Origin: an uncultured Jannaschia sp.
Lineage (GTDB): Bacteria; Pseudomonadota; Alphaproteobacteria; Rhodobacterales; Rhodobacteraceae
Reading direction: 5' to 3'
Assembly: GCF_947494025.1 (NCBI RefSeq)
Contig: NZ_CANLTQ010000022.1
Coordinates: forward strand, 1-48,380
Length of the DNA stretch: 48,380 nucleotides
This document shows, piece after piece, positions 34,301 through 41,183 of the stretch (positions are counted from its first letter, which is position 1; each line of letters begins with the position of its first letter). Both the position numbers and the translations under genes were made by a program. Under the pieces are notes generated by a model. It worked only from the letters and a program-made list of their open reading frames with translations. It was not told the DNA's origin and did no database searches.

Positions 34301-34657
34301 GTCCTCGGGCCGGGGCTCCGGCTGCTGTGTCGTCGGCTTGCAATCCTTCACGCGCGCCAGCCAGCTTTGCACCGGCGCCGCAAGCCCCTGGCGTTCGTTC
34401 TGCCGCTCGGCCCAGATCACCAGAGCCGCCACCACATGCTTGCAATTGTGTCCGACTGGACATGAGCAGATGCCGTTTACCAAACTGGGCGAAAGGGTGA
34501 TCCGCTGCTGGTAGCTGTCCCCGCGCCCGTTCGAAACCCGCCCGCGCAAGGCGCCATCCTCCAGCGGCTCGACCGACACCACATGACCCCGCTGCGCATA
34601 GTCGCGCCCCCGCAGGAAAGTCGCATCGTCGAAATGATTCTTGAGCCGGATATTCAT
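31310..34657 (-). CDS. SWIM-domain SNF2-family helicase
   Basis: A 1115-residue ATP-dependent DNA translocase. The N-terminus has a SWIM zinc finger, ICSCPVGHNCKHVVAALV, with C64, C66, C72 and H74. The SNF2 core follows: GGVLADDMGLGKTVQTLALL (Walker A) near residue 670, VILDEAQTLKNPASQ (motif II, DEAQ) near 770, and the helicase C half with VLVFSQFVEML, LSLKAGGVGLTLTEADTVIL and WWNPAVEHQAMDRTHRIGQ near 1040. Bacterial proteins of this build act in DNA repair, transcription recycling or mobile-element defence; the role here is unknown. No partner gene is adjacent. The 3348-bp frame is intact and is the longest in the window. Confidence 0.92.
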   Translation of the reverse strand: MNIRLKNHFDDATFLRGRDYAQRGHVVSVEPLEDGALRGRVSNGRGDSYQQRITLSPSLVNGICSCPVGHNCKHVVAALVIWAERQNERQGLAAPVQSWLARVKDCKPTTQQPEPRPEDYPTNAKDRLLYVLTPHGPQVKIDIFKGRINAAGTGLNKSIRRYDALHALRSTAPAKFIRPVDLELLSALAQARLWEASYSYGLPDLLRPKGADALALIRRLCDTGRFLHDNTPDAHLAWSDARPTPRLGWHMSAEGSQRLGFVDEAGRPLDLRGMEGAGLWLDAEQGRIGALEHDVGEDVLRLVQASPDVVPQEAERIGAALPDTLGGLALPRPRNVRQTRRQAKQRYTRLTLGAETARDGSRYFGSSVSLPTLTLRFFYDGQEAEEGGPDIRMVEAGEIVTLVRDHDWEAACALRLMEAGALPPEWLENYLPGERMMACEFVFADGEMNPETFETSDTRDAMDFAFRVVPELRRDGWEVIESRKWPFRLSDDTPVLTVATQTEAGTGFQGNDWFSLGFQAEIAGKPVDVAPLVAAFLEQLRDDWDEVPDAETLARHLAARPVYMAQGKQGYAALDLSPLAPLLHLFLIHHAELGALHPSDATVARLAEEALAGSGIHFADNAGILPLARSLQALAEAETVAPPAGLTAQLRGYQAYGAAWMGSLLEAGFGGVLADDMGLGKTVQTLALLQARREGGVSGPALLIVPTSLLHSWQTQAAQFTPDLRLVILHGPRRAERREVALEADLVLTTYPLLARDRDWLAAQTRPLVILDEAQTLKNPASQAAKTLRDIPAKGRLALSGTPLENSLQDLWTLIDWVNPGLLGDRKRFQTVFRTPIETHGDASAQTRLNRRLRPFLLRRTKEEVAAELPPKTEILERVDLPKAQQALYETVRSVMDDRVRQAIATRGLAAARITVLDALLKLRQVCCDPALVKSEAARSVTDSAKRARLRELLAELVAEGRRVLVFSQFVEMLRLIEGDLSDAGIPCLSLTGQTANRAEVLDAFAQGDAPVFLLSLKAGGVGLTLTEADTVILYDPWWNPAVEHQAMDRTHRIGQEKPVFVHRLVAAGTVEEKILDMQARKQALADALFDEAGGSSEALLDEATLQDLFSPLGA

Positions 34658-34766
34658 GCGGCCCCCCTACCCTGCCTTTTCGGCTGGGCGACGTGGAAGT
34701 TCAAGAACAGGCAAGGGAGACGGTGAAAGCCGCCGCGGCCGTCAAGAGGTGATCGAGCTTTGCCGG

Positions 34767-34977
34767 TCAGCCGCCAGGGTCGCAGGCGGCGCCCAGGGCC
34801 TCGAGCATCCGCAGCCGGTCGTGCGCGGAGGCCGGCCGGACCGGATCCAGGTCGTAGACGTCGCGCCCGGCCTCGATCTCGACCGTGTAACCAAGGCGTC
34901 GCAACATGTCGCTCGCCTCGGCCCGGATCTGACGGCGCCGGCTGCGGTCGTCGTCGACGCCGAACACGACGACGGGC
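34767..34977 (-). pseudogene. Unknown gene fragment cut by a MITE
   Basis: The frame reads RVVVFGVDDDRSRRRQIRAE, SDMLRRLGYTVEIEAGRDVY and SAHDRLRMLEALGAACDPGG to a stop at 34767. It has good protein-like composition but begins directly at the MITE boundary without a start codon. The 5' part is not recognisable on the other side of the MITE. No family is recognised. Confidence 0.45.
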
Positions 34978-35085
34978 GTTGTTGCACAATTTTGCGTAAA
35001 GCATTAATACAATTGAGTTCTTCAGAATCCTCGCTTTTCAGAAAGTTCTTTTAATTCAAGTATTTGCCTTGATTTGTGCAACAAC
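34978..35085. mobile_element. 108-bp MITE, copy 1
   Basis: An AT-rich element in GC-rich surroundings with terminal inverted repeats GTTGTTGCACAA/TTGTGCAACAAC (14 bp if the flanking GC is counted). A second copy of exactly the same length lies at 48197-48304 and matches closely, notably in ATTGAGTTCTTCA and TTTTAATTCAAGTA. It has no coding capacity. The ends resemble those of some IS5-like elements, which could mobilise it. Confidence 0.8.
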
Positions 35086-35169
35086 GCACTTCATGAGCGT
35101 CGTTGAGTTTTCTCGGGATCGCGTCCGCCCGCGCCATCGACCGCGGTGAAGGCGGCGGCGGCGGTCAGA

Positions 35170-35234
35170 GTTCCCGATCGGGAACATACAGGCGAGCCCA
35201 TGCAGACGCGAAGCCTGTGTTCCCGATCGGGAAC
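35170..35234. repeat. Pair of identical 16-bp palindromes
   Basis: GTTCCCGATCGGGAAC occurs at 35170-35185 and again at 35219-35234, 49 bp apart and both perfect. They lie just downstream of the gene ending at 35241. The GTT...AAC ends and the length resemble partition (parS-like) sites of alphaproteobacterial plasmids, but the sequence differs completely from the palindromes of the repABC unit in this window. A regulator's operator is the alternative. Confidence 0.65.
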
Positions 35235-35240
35235 CGGATG

Positions 35241-36527
35241 TCAGTCGCGCGGCTTCGCCGCGTGCTTCCTCAGGATCGCGTCCGCCCTGGCCATCGCCGC
35301 GTCGAGCTGCTCGAGAGCCTCGGCCTCGCGCGCGGCCGCGCGCGCCCACGCCGCCGCGCCCGCATGATCGGGGTCCCGCGCCACCCCTGACGGCGGCGCA
35401 AATGGCTCCGCCGCCTCGCCCGCCTCCAGGGCATCGGCCGCCCTGCCCCGGCTGCCCGCGCGGTCGCGCCGGGTCCGTGCCGACAGCCGGTCGGCCATGT
35501 CGGGCCGCGCCCAGACCCGCCAGCTCCTCCGCGGCGTGACGAGCCGCACGATGCCTGCCGCAGCGGCCGCGTCCATCAGGGTGAAGGCCGCGCGGTCCGA
35601 GAGCTCCAGCATGTCGCGCATCCGGGCCGTGGTCACGATCGGCTCGCGGATGACGAGGTCGATCACGTCGCGCAGCCGGGACCGCCTCGTCTTCGCCTCC
35701 GCGATCCGCCGCACCCCGTCGCGCCATGCGCGCAGCTGCGCCAGCGACCCGATCGACCGGTCGAGCTCGCCCGTGAGGCCGGCTACCAGATCGCACAGCC
35801 CCGCAGGCCGGCCGGGCTGCCAGGCGCGGAAGCCCGATCGGGTGAGCGCGATCGACGGCAGGAAGATCCAGCCCGCCTCGATGCGGCGGATGGCGGCCAG
35901 CGGCTCGGGCGCCGCCGCCTCGCGGGTGCGCCCTGCCCCGCCGCGCAGGGCATGCTCGGCGGCCATGAAGACCAGGCGTTCGCCGGCGGGCGCCGCGCCC
36001 TGCGTGGCGCGCCGCAGGATGGTGGCGGCCCGCAGCGCCCCGAGGAAGGGCGTGGGCGCGCCCTCGAGACCTGCGGCGATGTCCCGCGCGATGGCCGCCC
36101 GCTCCGCCCCGGAGACGCGCGCCTCCAGCCGCTCCACGCCGTCCCGGTCGTCGCGGGGATCGATCTCGCGCCGCAGGCTCACGCGCAGGCAGCGGGCGAG
36201 CACGGCATGGGTGTCGCGCGCGAGATCGCCGGGCGCGGCGAGGACCGGCAGCAGCGCGGCCACGGCCTCGGCGCCGCGCGCGCCTTCGGGATCTGTTCCC
36301 CGGTGCTCGCGGGCGCGCAGCACGACGTCGCCCTCGGTGACGTGGATGTCCTCGAGCCCGACCGAGCGGCAGGCCTCGGTCAGCGCCGCTCCCGCCCGCC
36401 ACATCAGCCCAAGCTCGGGATCAGCGCCGAACGCGCCTTCGAGCCGCCCGGCGCGCGCCTCGAGGCCGAGGAGGCCGAAGAGCAGCTGATCGGGGCCTGT
36501 CGGGGGGTCTTCGGGGTGCATGGGCAA
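35241..36527 (-). CDS. Plasmid protein with a probable C-terminal helix-turn-helix
   Basis: A 428-residue alanine- and arginine-rich protein starting MPMHPEDPPTGPDQLLFGLL. The first two thirds are largely helical and not recognised. Near residue 280-350, RRSRLRDVIDLVIREPIVTT, ARMRDMLELSDRAAFTLMDA and GIVRLVTPRRSWRVWARPDM form a helix-turn-helix with a wing, as at the end of DUF1612-type plasmid proteins. Those proteins are common on alphaproteobacterial plasmids, sometimes next to palindromes as here. Function unknown; DNA binding is inferred. The start at 36527 gives the full frame. Confidence 0.6.
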   Translation of the reverse strand: MPMHPEDPPTGPDQLLFGLLGLEARAGRLEGAFGADPELGLMWRAGAALTEACRSVGLEDIHVTEGDVVLRAREHRGTDPEGARGAEAVAALLPVLAAPGDLARDTHAVLARCLRVSLRREIDPRDDRDGVERLEARVSGAERAAIARDIAAGLEGAPTPFLGALRAATILRRATQGAAPAGERLVFMAAEHALRGGAGRTREAAAPEPLAAIRRIEAGWIFLPSIALTRSGFRAWQPGRPAGLCDLVAGLTGELDRSIGSLAQLRAWRDGVRRIAEAKTRRSRLRDVIDLVIREPIVTTARMRDMLELSDRAAFTLMDAAAAAGIVRLVTPRRSWRVWARPDMADRLSARTRRDRAGSRGRAADALEAGEAAEPFAPPSGVARDPDHAGAAAWARAAAREAEALEQLDAAMARADAILRKHAAKPRD

Positions 36528-36727
36528 GGACGGCCTGTTCTGTAGTTACGGAATGATTATGCATCATAGTGGCTGGTTGTCACAGTCCGCTTGGTGTTTT
36601 ATCCCTGCAACGCATCACCGCCGCTAAGTCCCCTTATCGACGGTGATCGGAAACATCGGAGAACACCGGATCGGCGCGGCGCAAAATCGCCCCCGCGCGG
36701 CCCGCCGCCCGAGAGGAGATGCCCAGG
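36528..36727. promoter_or_regulatory. Divergent promoter region
   Basis: This interval separates the minus-strand gene at 36527 from the plus-strand gene at 36728. An imperfect palindrome, ATGATTATGCATCAT at 36553-36567, could be an operator. TTGTCA and TATCCC 17 bp apart near 36578-36606 form a weak plus-strand promoter. Confidence 0.35.
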
Positions 36728-36955
36728 ATGCGGCTGTCGAAGACCTGCGCGGACCGCTCCGACGCGATGCGCGCCGCGCGCGCTGCCTGCCGCCGCGCGC
36801 TGGACGCGCCGGCCTACCGGGCCGCGGAGGGTCCCGACCTCGTGCTGCGCCCCGGCGCACGCGGGATCGAATGGCGCATCAGCCGCCTGCCCCATCGCTA
36901 CAAGCTGCGCGGCCCCGCGCCCGAGGCCCTGCGCCGCGAGGCGGAGACGCCGTGA
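36728..36955 (+). CDS. Small hypothetical protein
   Basis: A 75-residue basic protein starting MRLSKTCADRSDAMRAARAA. The ATG at 36728 was preferred to the one at 36719, because GAGGAG would otherwise touch the start codon. No family is recognised. Its stop overlaps the next start by GTGA at 36952, so the two are probably translationally coupled. Confidence 0.5.
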   Translation: MRLSKTCADRSDAMRAARAACRRALDAPAYRAAEGPDLVLRPGARGIEWRISRLPHRYKLRGPAPEALRREAETP

Positions 36956-37116
36956 TCCGGGCGAAGACCCTGGTCGAGCTGAAGGCGAAGCTGCGCCGGG
37001 CCATGGGCTGGCCCGACCGGCGGTCCTAGACCGAAGACGAACGCCGCGAGATCGCCCCCGACCATCGCCGCGGCGAGTTCACGGCCCGGCCGAAGCCGGG
37101 CCCCGGGCGCCCGTGA
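36952..37116 (+). pseudogene. Small gene with an in-frame TAG
   Basis: A GTG start overlapping the previous stop gives VIRAKTLVELKAKLRRAMGW and PDRRS, then TAG at 37027-37029. The same frame continues TEDERREIAPDHRRGEFTAR and PKPGPGRP to TGA at 37114. The continuation is as protein-like as the beginning, so the TAG probably interrupts a gene of 54 codons. The family is unknown. Confidence 0.4.
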
Positions 37117-37282
37117 CCGGCCCCGCCTGCCCTGTTCCGGCCCGGCGCGACAGGATGCGCGCGGGGCCTCATGAAAGAAAAGATCGGTGATCCGCTTCGA
37201 CCCCCTGCCCTCCTCGACCCCGCCGGACGGGCGCGGCTCGACTGACGCGCCGGTTGCCGCGCAGTCCGATGCGAGGCGCGCC

Positions 37283-37771
37283 ATGACCGAACCGGTCGAT
37301 TTCGCCCGGATCGGTGCGGTCCTGGCGCAGGCCCGGGCCCGCGGGTTCAAGGGCTTTTCGGGGGATTGCGCCGCCGCCGCGCTGGCGATCCGCGACACGC
37401 TCCTCGAAGGCCGGGGGGAGATCGTGGGCGTGTTCAACCGCGCCTTCCACGCCAAGGGGCGATCGCTCGGCCATGTGGCCGTGCGGATCGGCGAGACCTT
37501 CCTCGACGCCGACGGATATCCCAAGCCGTTCGAGGACATCGAATCCTGGGGCACGCTTGGCGAGGAGGACCAGGACTACGCGGAGATGGCGGCAGAACTG
37601 GGCGTCGTCTGGACCGGAGACGCGCCCTGGGACACCGTCACGATCGTCTTCGAGACCGAGGCGGATCTCGCGATCTTCGATCTCTCGCCCCGGGGCCGCC
37701 TCGCGGCGATCCTCGAGGCGGCGGCGCGCGAATGCGCCGCGGAAGCTGTGCAAACGGAGGCTGCACCATGA
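37283..37771 (+). CDS. Hypothetical protein with a Cys-His-Asp pattern
   Basis: A 162-residue protein starting MTEPVDFARIGAVLAQARAR. Its core FSGDCAAAALAIRDTLLEGR, LGHVAVRIGETFLDADGYPK places a cysteine, a histidine and an aspartate in the order seen in papain-like hydrolases, with GHV...DADG resembling their active-site strands. Such proteins occur in phages and plasmids without known function, and catalysis is only a suggestion. A GTG at 37187 would add 32 low-complexity residues, so the ATG at 37283 is preferred. Its end overlaps the next gene by ATGA. Confidence 0.55.
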   Translation: MTEPVDFARIGAVLAQARARGFKGFSGDCAAAALAIRDTLLEGRGEIVGVFNRAFHAKGRSLGHVAVRIGETFLDADGYPKPFEDIESWGTLGEEDQDYAEMAAELGVVWTGDAPWDTVTIVFETEADLAIFDLSPRGRLAAILEAAARECAAEAVQTEAAP

Positions 37772-38292
37772 CCGACGATCCCGAGATCCTGATGGTCGGA
37801 CGGACCCTGCCCGGCCCGCGCTACGAGAAGCTCCTCGGCACGGGTACCTCCGGGGCGATCGACATGCCCGGCCAGATGATGCTGATGACGCTCGCGGATT
37901 TCCGCAAGGGCGACGAGGCGGCCTTCGGCCCGGCCCGTTTCTGCATCGCCGTGGCGAAGACCTTCCTGATGGTAAGCCCCGCCTTCGCGGGCTTCAGCTT
38001 CGACATCGTCTGGACCCCGGCCGCGGCGCAGGCCACCGGCGAGCCCGTCCTGCCCGAGCCTGCGCCCGGCGAACAAATGCTGATGACCTTCGTGCTGCTC
38101 GACGGGCTGATGGTGATCCGCGGCATCCGCCAGGCCACGATCTCGCCCGCGTGCTGGCGCGGGCAGCGCAAGCACATGGCGAAGGCGCCGCGCCAGGAGG
38201 AGAGCCTGCGCCAGATGGAGAAGGTCTTCTCCCGCTACCCGAAGGGCTTCCAGGACGGGTTCTTCCACGAGAGCTGCGCCTTCGGCGACTGA
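37768..38292 (+). CDS. Hypothetical protein
   Basis: A 174-residue protein starting MTDDPEILMVGRTLPGPRYE, coupled to the upstream gene by an ATGA overlap. It is methionine-rich and has an alpha/beta look (MMLMTLADFRKGDEAAFGPA, MLMTFVLLDGLMVIRGIRQA), with the ending FQDGFFHESCAFGD. No signal peptide, membrane segment or catalytic motif is visible. Family unknown; the frame is intact. Confidence 0.6.
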   Translation: MTDDPEILMVGRTLPGPRYEKLLGTGTSGAIDMPGQMMLMTLADFRKGDEAAFGPARFCIAVAKTFLMVSPAFAGFSFDIVWTPAAAQATGEPVLPEPAPGEQMLMTFVLLDGLMVIRGIRQATISPACWRGQRKHMAKAPRQEESLRQMEKVFSRYPKGFQDGFFHESCAFGD

Positions 38293-38421
38293 AAGCCGCC
38301 GCCCGGTCATCGGCATGGTCTCGCTACAGCGGTCGGGGAACGCTGTCGGAGAGACTGCTCTTATCCCGCGCGACAAATCCTTCCCGATTTTGCCGGTCTG
38401 ATCCTCCGTTTATCGCGCAGG

Positions 38422-38441
38422 GCAATCCAGTTGTGGATTGC
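38422..38441. promoter_or_regulatory. Hairpin upstream of the DsbA-like gene
   Basis: GCAATCC at 38422-38428 pairs with GGATTGC at 38435-38441 around a six-base loop. It lies 130 bp after the stop of one gene and 74 bp before the start of the next. It could be an operator or a weak terminator; there is no T-run. Confidence 0.35.
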
Positions 38442-38514
38442 GCCGCCGTTCCGCCCGCGCCGGCCCGTGCCCCGCCGCGCATCTGGGCCTCGAACAGCCA
38501 CGAGGAGCGCGAAC

Positions 38515-39191
38515 ATGATCAACCGCAGGACAATCCTGGGCGGGGCCGCCATCGCCGGCGCCAGCCTGGCCGGCTTGGCCGGCCTGGCCGCGCTCGGGCT
38601 CGCCGGAGGCGGTGCCGCGGACGCGAGCGCGCCGGGCGCAGGCCCTGGCCCGGCCATTCCCGACATGGTGATGCGGTCTGCCGCGGCGCCGATCGAGATG
38701 ATCGAATACGCCTCCTTCACCTGCTCGTATTGCGCGCGTTTCCACGAAGAGACCTTCGATGATTTCGTCGCGGAGTTCGTGGAGACCGGCCGGGCCCGGC
38801 TCACCTATCGCGAGGTCTTCTTCGACCGTCCCAGCCTCTGGGCGGCGCTGGTCGCGCGGTCCGCTCCCGAGGCGCGCTATCTCGGGCTCGTCTCGCTGCT
38901 CTACGAGACCCAGAAGGACTGGGCGCGAGCCCCGACCCCCGCCGACATCTCCGCCGAGATCCGCAAGGTCGGGCTCCTGGCCGGCCTCGATGGGGCGACG
39001 ATCGATGCCGGGCTCGCGGATGCGGCGCGCGCCGAGGAGCTCGTCGCCTAATCGCAGCACCATGCCAAGGCCGACGGCATCAGCGCCACCCCGTCCTTCC
39101 GGCTGGCCGGCGAGACGCATGTCGGCGCGCTGAGCCTCGCGGCGATCTCGAAGCTCGTCGTCGCGGCGGAGGACGAGCTCGGCCGGGAGTG
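38515..39191 (+). pseudogene. DsbA-like periplasmic thiol oxidoreductase with an in-frame TAA
   Basis: The product begins MINRRTILGGAAIAGASLAG, a signal sequence with a twin-arginine look and a long hydrophobic core, so export is expected. The thioredoxin-type domain has IEYASFTCSYCARFHEETFD with the redox pair CSYC, then FREVFFDRPSLWAALVARS-like helices. TAA at 39049-39051 ends it after EELVA, yet the same frame continues SQHHAKADGISATPSFRLAG with the cis-proline motif TPSF and ends at 39191. The cis-proline strand is required for the fold, so the truncated form is probably inactive. GAGGAGCGCGAAC precedes the start. Confidence 0.75.
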
Positions 39192-39194
39192 AGG

Positions 39195-39215
39195 GACTGT
39201 TATACTATAACAGTC
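39195..39215. repeat. Perfect 21-bp palindrome between convergent genes
   Basis: GACTGTTATA at 39195-39204 and TATAACAGTC at 39206-39215 are exact complements around a single C. The stop codon of the recombinase gene (39205-39207) lies inside it and the DsbA-like frame ends 4 bp before it. It could be a terminator for both genes, though T-runs are absent, or a recombination site for the adjacent recombinase, with an AT-rich centre as such sites often have. Confidence 0.65.
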
Positions 39216-40365
39216 GCGCTGCCCTGCCCTCGCGTTGCTTCTCGTTCTTGAAGTAGCCCATCAGCGTGTCCATCGAGCGGTGCAGCGTCTGCTCCATGAC
39301 CTCCGGCGCGGGGATGCCCTCCTTCAGCGCCGAGGTGATGTAGCCCGCGCGTACGCCATGCGCCGAGAAGTCCCGCGGGTCCTCGCCGATCTCCCCGACG
39401 CGGGCCTTCAGCACGGCGTTCACCGCCCCCGGCGCGATCCCCGTCTCGAAGACCGTCCCCCAGCGGTCGATCCTGAGGAAGACGGGACCCGCGGATATAT
39501 CCGCGGCCTCGATCCAGGCGAGCAGCGCCTCCGCGGCGCGCCCCGAGAGGAAGACCCGCGCGTCGTCGCCCATGTCCGTCGTCTTCGTCCGGCCGAGCTT
39601 CAGCCCGACGCTGGTGATCGGGACCCCCTCCCCTGCCCCGAGATCCTCGAGGCGCAGCACCTGGCCACACATGAGGTTCGAGATCTCCGAGCGCCGGCGC
39701 CCGCCCGAGGCGAACATGGTCGCGATCAGCGCCCGGTCGCGCAGCGCGCGCAGCCGGATGCCCGAGGTTTCGCGGTCGCCGCCCGGATGGGTCCGCGCCA
39801 GCCTGTCGAGATGGTCGAGGAGCCGGGTCGCGAGCTCGGTGTCGACCACCCGTTTGGAGTGGCGACCACGCTCGCGGGTGGATGCCTTTACCGCGGCGCG
39901 CAGGGTCGACTGGATCTCGGGCTCGAGGAAAGGCCCCTCGACGCTCTTCAGGCGGCAAAGCCTGCGCCAGGACGCCATCCTGCGATGCACGGTGGCGGGC
40001 GCGTGCGGGCCGCTGCTGCGCAGCACATCCGCGGCCCCGAGGGCTTCGCGGACAGGATCCGGCATACCATGACCCGGATCCCTGGCTTTCTCGTCGGGAT
40101 CCCACAGGTGGTGCGCGATGAAGCGCAGCACGGCGTCGGGCCGCGGCGGCCAGTCGAGCGGATGGCCGGTGGCGGCGCGAGACCAGGCCTCGAGATAGCC
40201 GAGGTCGGAGCGGATGGCGCGCAGGGTGTTCTCGCCGATACCGCGGTGCAAGAGGTGGGAGAGCGTGTCGCGATCCGCGGCGGTAAGGGCGGCGTCGGCC
40301 CCGGTCAGGTCGAGGAGGTTCGCGTCCTGCTTCGGGGCCGGCGATGGAGGGCGGTCGATGCGCAT
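39205..40365 (-). CDS. Tyrosine recombinase/integrase
   Basis: A 386-residue site-specific recombinase. N-terminal helices (LTAADRDTLSHLLHRGIGEN, LGYLEAWSRAATG) form the SAM-like core-binding domain. The catalytic domain has TMFASGGRRRSEISNLMCGQ with the first arginine near residue 217, AHGVRAGYITSALKEG with the H-x-x-R box near 335, and MDTLMGYFKNEKQ with the tyrosine nucleophile near 369. It is unrelated in detail to the pair at 7897-11221. It may resolve plasmid multimers or move a cassette, possibly acting at the palindrome that overlaps its stop codon. The frame is intact. Confidence 0.88.
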   Translation of the reverse strand: MRIDRPPSPAPKQDANLLDLTGADAALTAADRDTLSHLLHRGIGENTLRAIRSDLGYLEAWSRAATGHPLDWPPRPDAVLRFIAHHLWDPDEKARDPGHGMPDPVREALGAADVLRSSGPHAPATVHRRMASWRRLCRLKSVEGPFLEPEIQSTLRAAVKASTRERGRHSKRVVDTELATRLLDHLDRLARTHPGGDRETSGIRLRALRDRALIATMFASGGRRRSEISNLMCGQVLRLEDLGAGEGVPITSVGLKLGRTKTTDMGDDARVFLSGRAAEALLAWIEAADISAGPVFLRIDRWGTVFETGIAPGAVNAVLKARVGEIGEDPRDFSAHGVRAGYITSALKEGIPAPEVMEQTLHRSMDTLMGYFKNEKQREGRAARLL

Positions 40366-40422
40366 GATCCAGGATTAGACCGCGGATATGCGGCAAGCAA
40401 CGCGATCACTCTCACACGGTCT

Positions 40423-40725
40423 TCAGCGGGTCTCGAAGAGGGGCAGGGCGCTTTGCTGCGTTTGCGCCGTCCGGACCTCGAGCCGCCTGTAGCCCCGAAG
40501 GATCTTCCGGCTTGCGAGCTCGACCAGCTTGCGGCGCATCTCGCTTCGGCTGCCGCTCGCGTCGATCCGGATCCGGCCGGGCTTTCTCTGGCGCCCCCAT
40601 CGCACGAGGAAGACGGATACCCCAAAGAGGTCGCGCTCGACGGAGACATTGTAGAAGCGGTGCATGTTGAGGGAGTCCTCGTCCCTGACCAGGATCTCTT
40701 CGCAGCCATCGTCCGGTGGTCGCAT
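40423..40725 (-). CDS. WGR-domain protein
   Basis: A 100-residue protein starting MRPPDDGCEEILVRDEDSLN. It contains HRFYNVSVERDLFGVSVFLV and RWGRQRKPGRIRI, the tryptophan-glycine-arginine motif of WGR domains, which are thought to bind nucleic acid ends and occur in PARPs and in short bacterial plasmid proteins. The length suits a stand-alone domain. GGAGGTGTCTCG gives the ribosome binding site. It lies between the recombinase and the replication unit. Confidence 0.85.
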   Translation of the reverse strand: MRPPDDGCEEILVRDEDSLNMHRFYNVSVERDLFGVSVFLVRWGRQRKPGRIRIDASGSRSEMRRKLVELASRKILRGYRRLEVRTAQTQQSALPLFETR

Positions 40726-40857
40726 CGAGACACCTCCGTTTCGACATGAACAGCATTAGGAATGCATGTGCCTGCCTGGCAAGTTCCGGCGGTGGGCTGG
40801 AAGGGAAGCGCCGGGCGGGCTGAAGGAAGGCCCGAACCGTCGAGGGGTCAGGTGGTC

Positions 40858-41183
40858 GACTTATCCGCAGATAGGTGGGGTACGTCCCCAGGCCGGCATG
40901 GTACGCGCATGGTTGCTCGAAGATTACTGGGGAACTTCTTCTCCCGTCCACTTATCCGCGGATAAGTGTCGCGCGGGCAGGGGAGGGGGCTCGCGCAGAT
41001 CGTAGCTCTTCCTCGATGGCCACTTGTCCGCAGATAGGTCAGGATCGAGCCAGTCGTTTCTCCCCCGAGGATCCCACTTATCCGCGGATAAGTGAGTCCG
41101 GTGACCGGCCTTCGTGGCGCCATCATGGCGCTCCTGGATCGCTGGCGAAGTGCTCCCGATCTCCACTTATCCGCGGATAAGTG
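40858..41183. repeat. Array of 20-bp palindromes downstream of repC
   Basis: CACTTATCCGCGGATAAGTG occurs perfectly at 40949-40968, 41075-41094 and 41164-41183, and in degenerate form at 40858-40877 and 41021-41040. A further perfect copy lies at 42571-42590 between repB and repC. The last of this group overlaps the 3' end of repC and supplies its final codons (PLIRG) and stop. Sets of identical palindromes at repABC operons are the partition sites bound by RepB, so these are the likely centromere. Confidence 0.85.

Noticed and set aside
31469-34465. Plus-strand open frames opposite the SNF2 helicase
   Set aside because: Helicase motifs on the minus strand are unambiguous; the opposite frames have no motifs.
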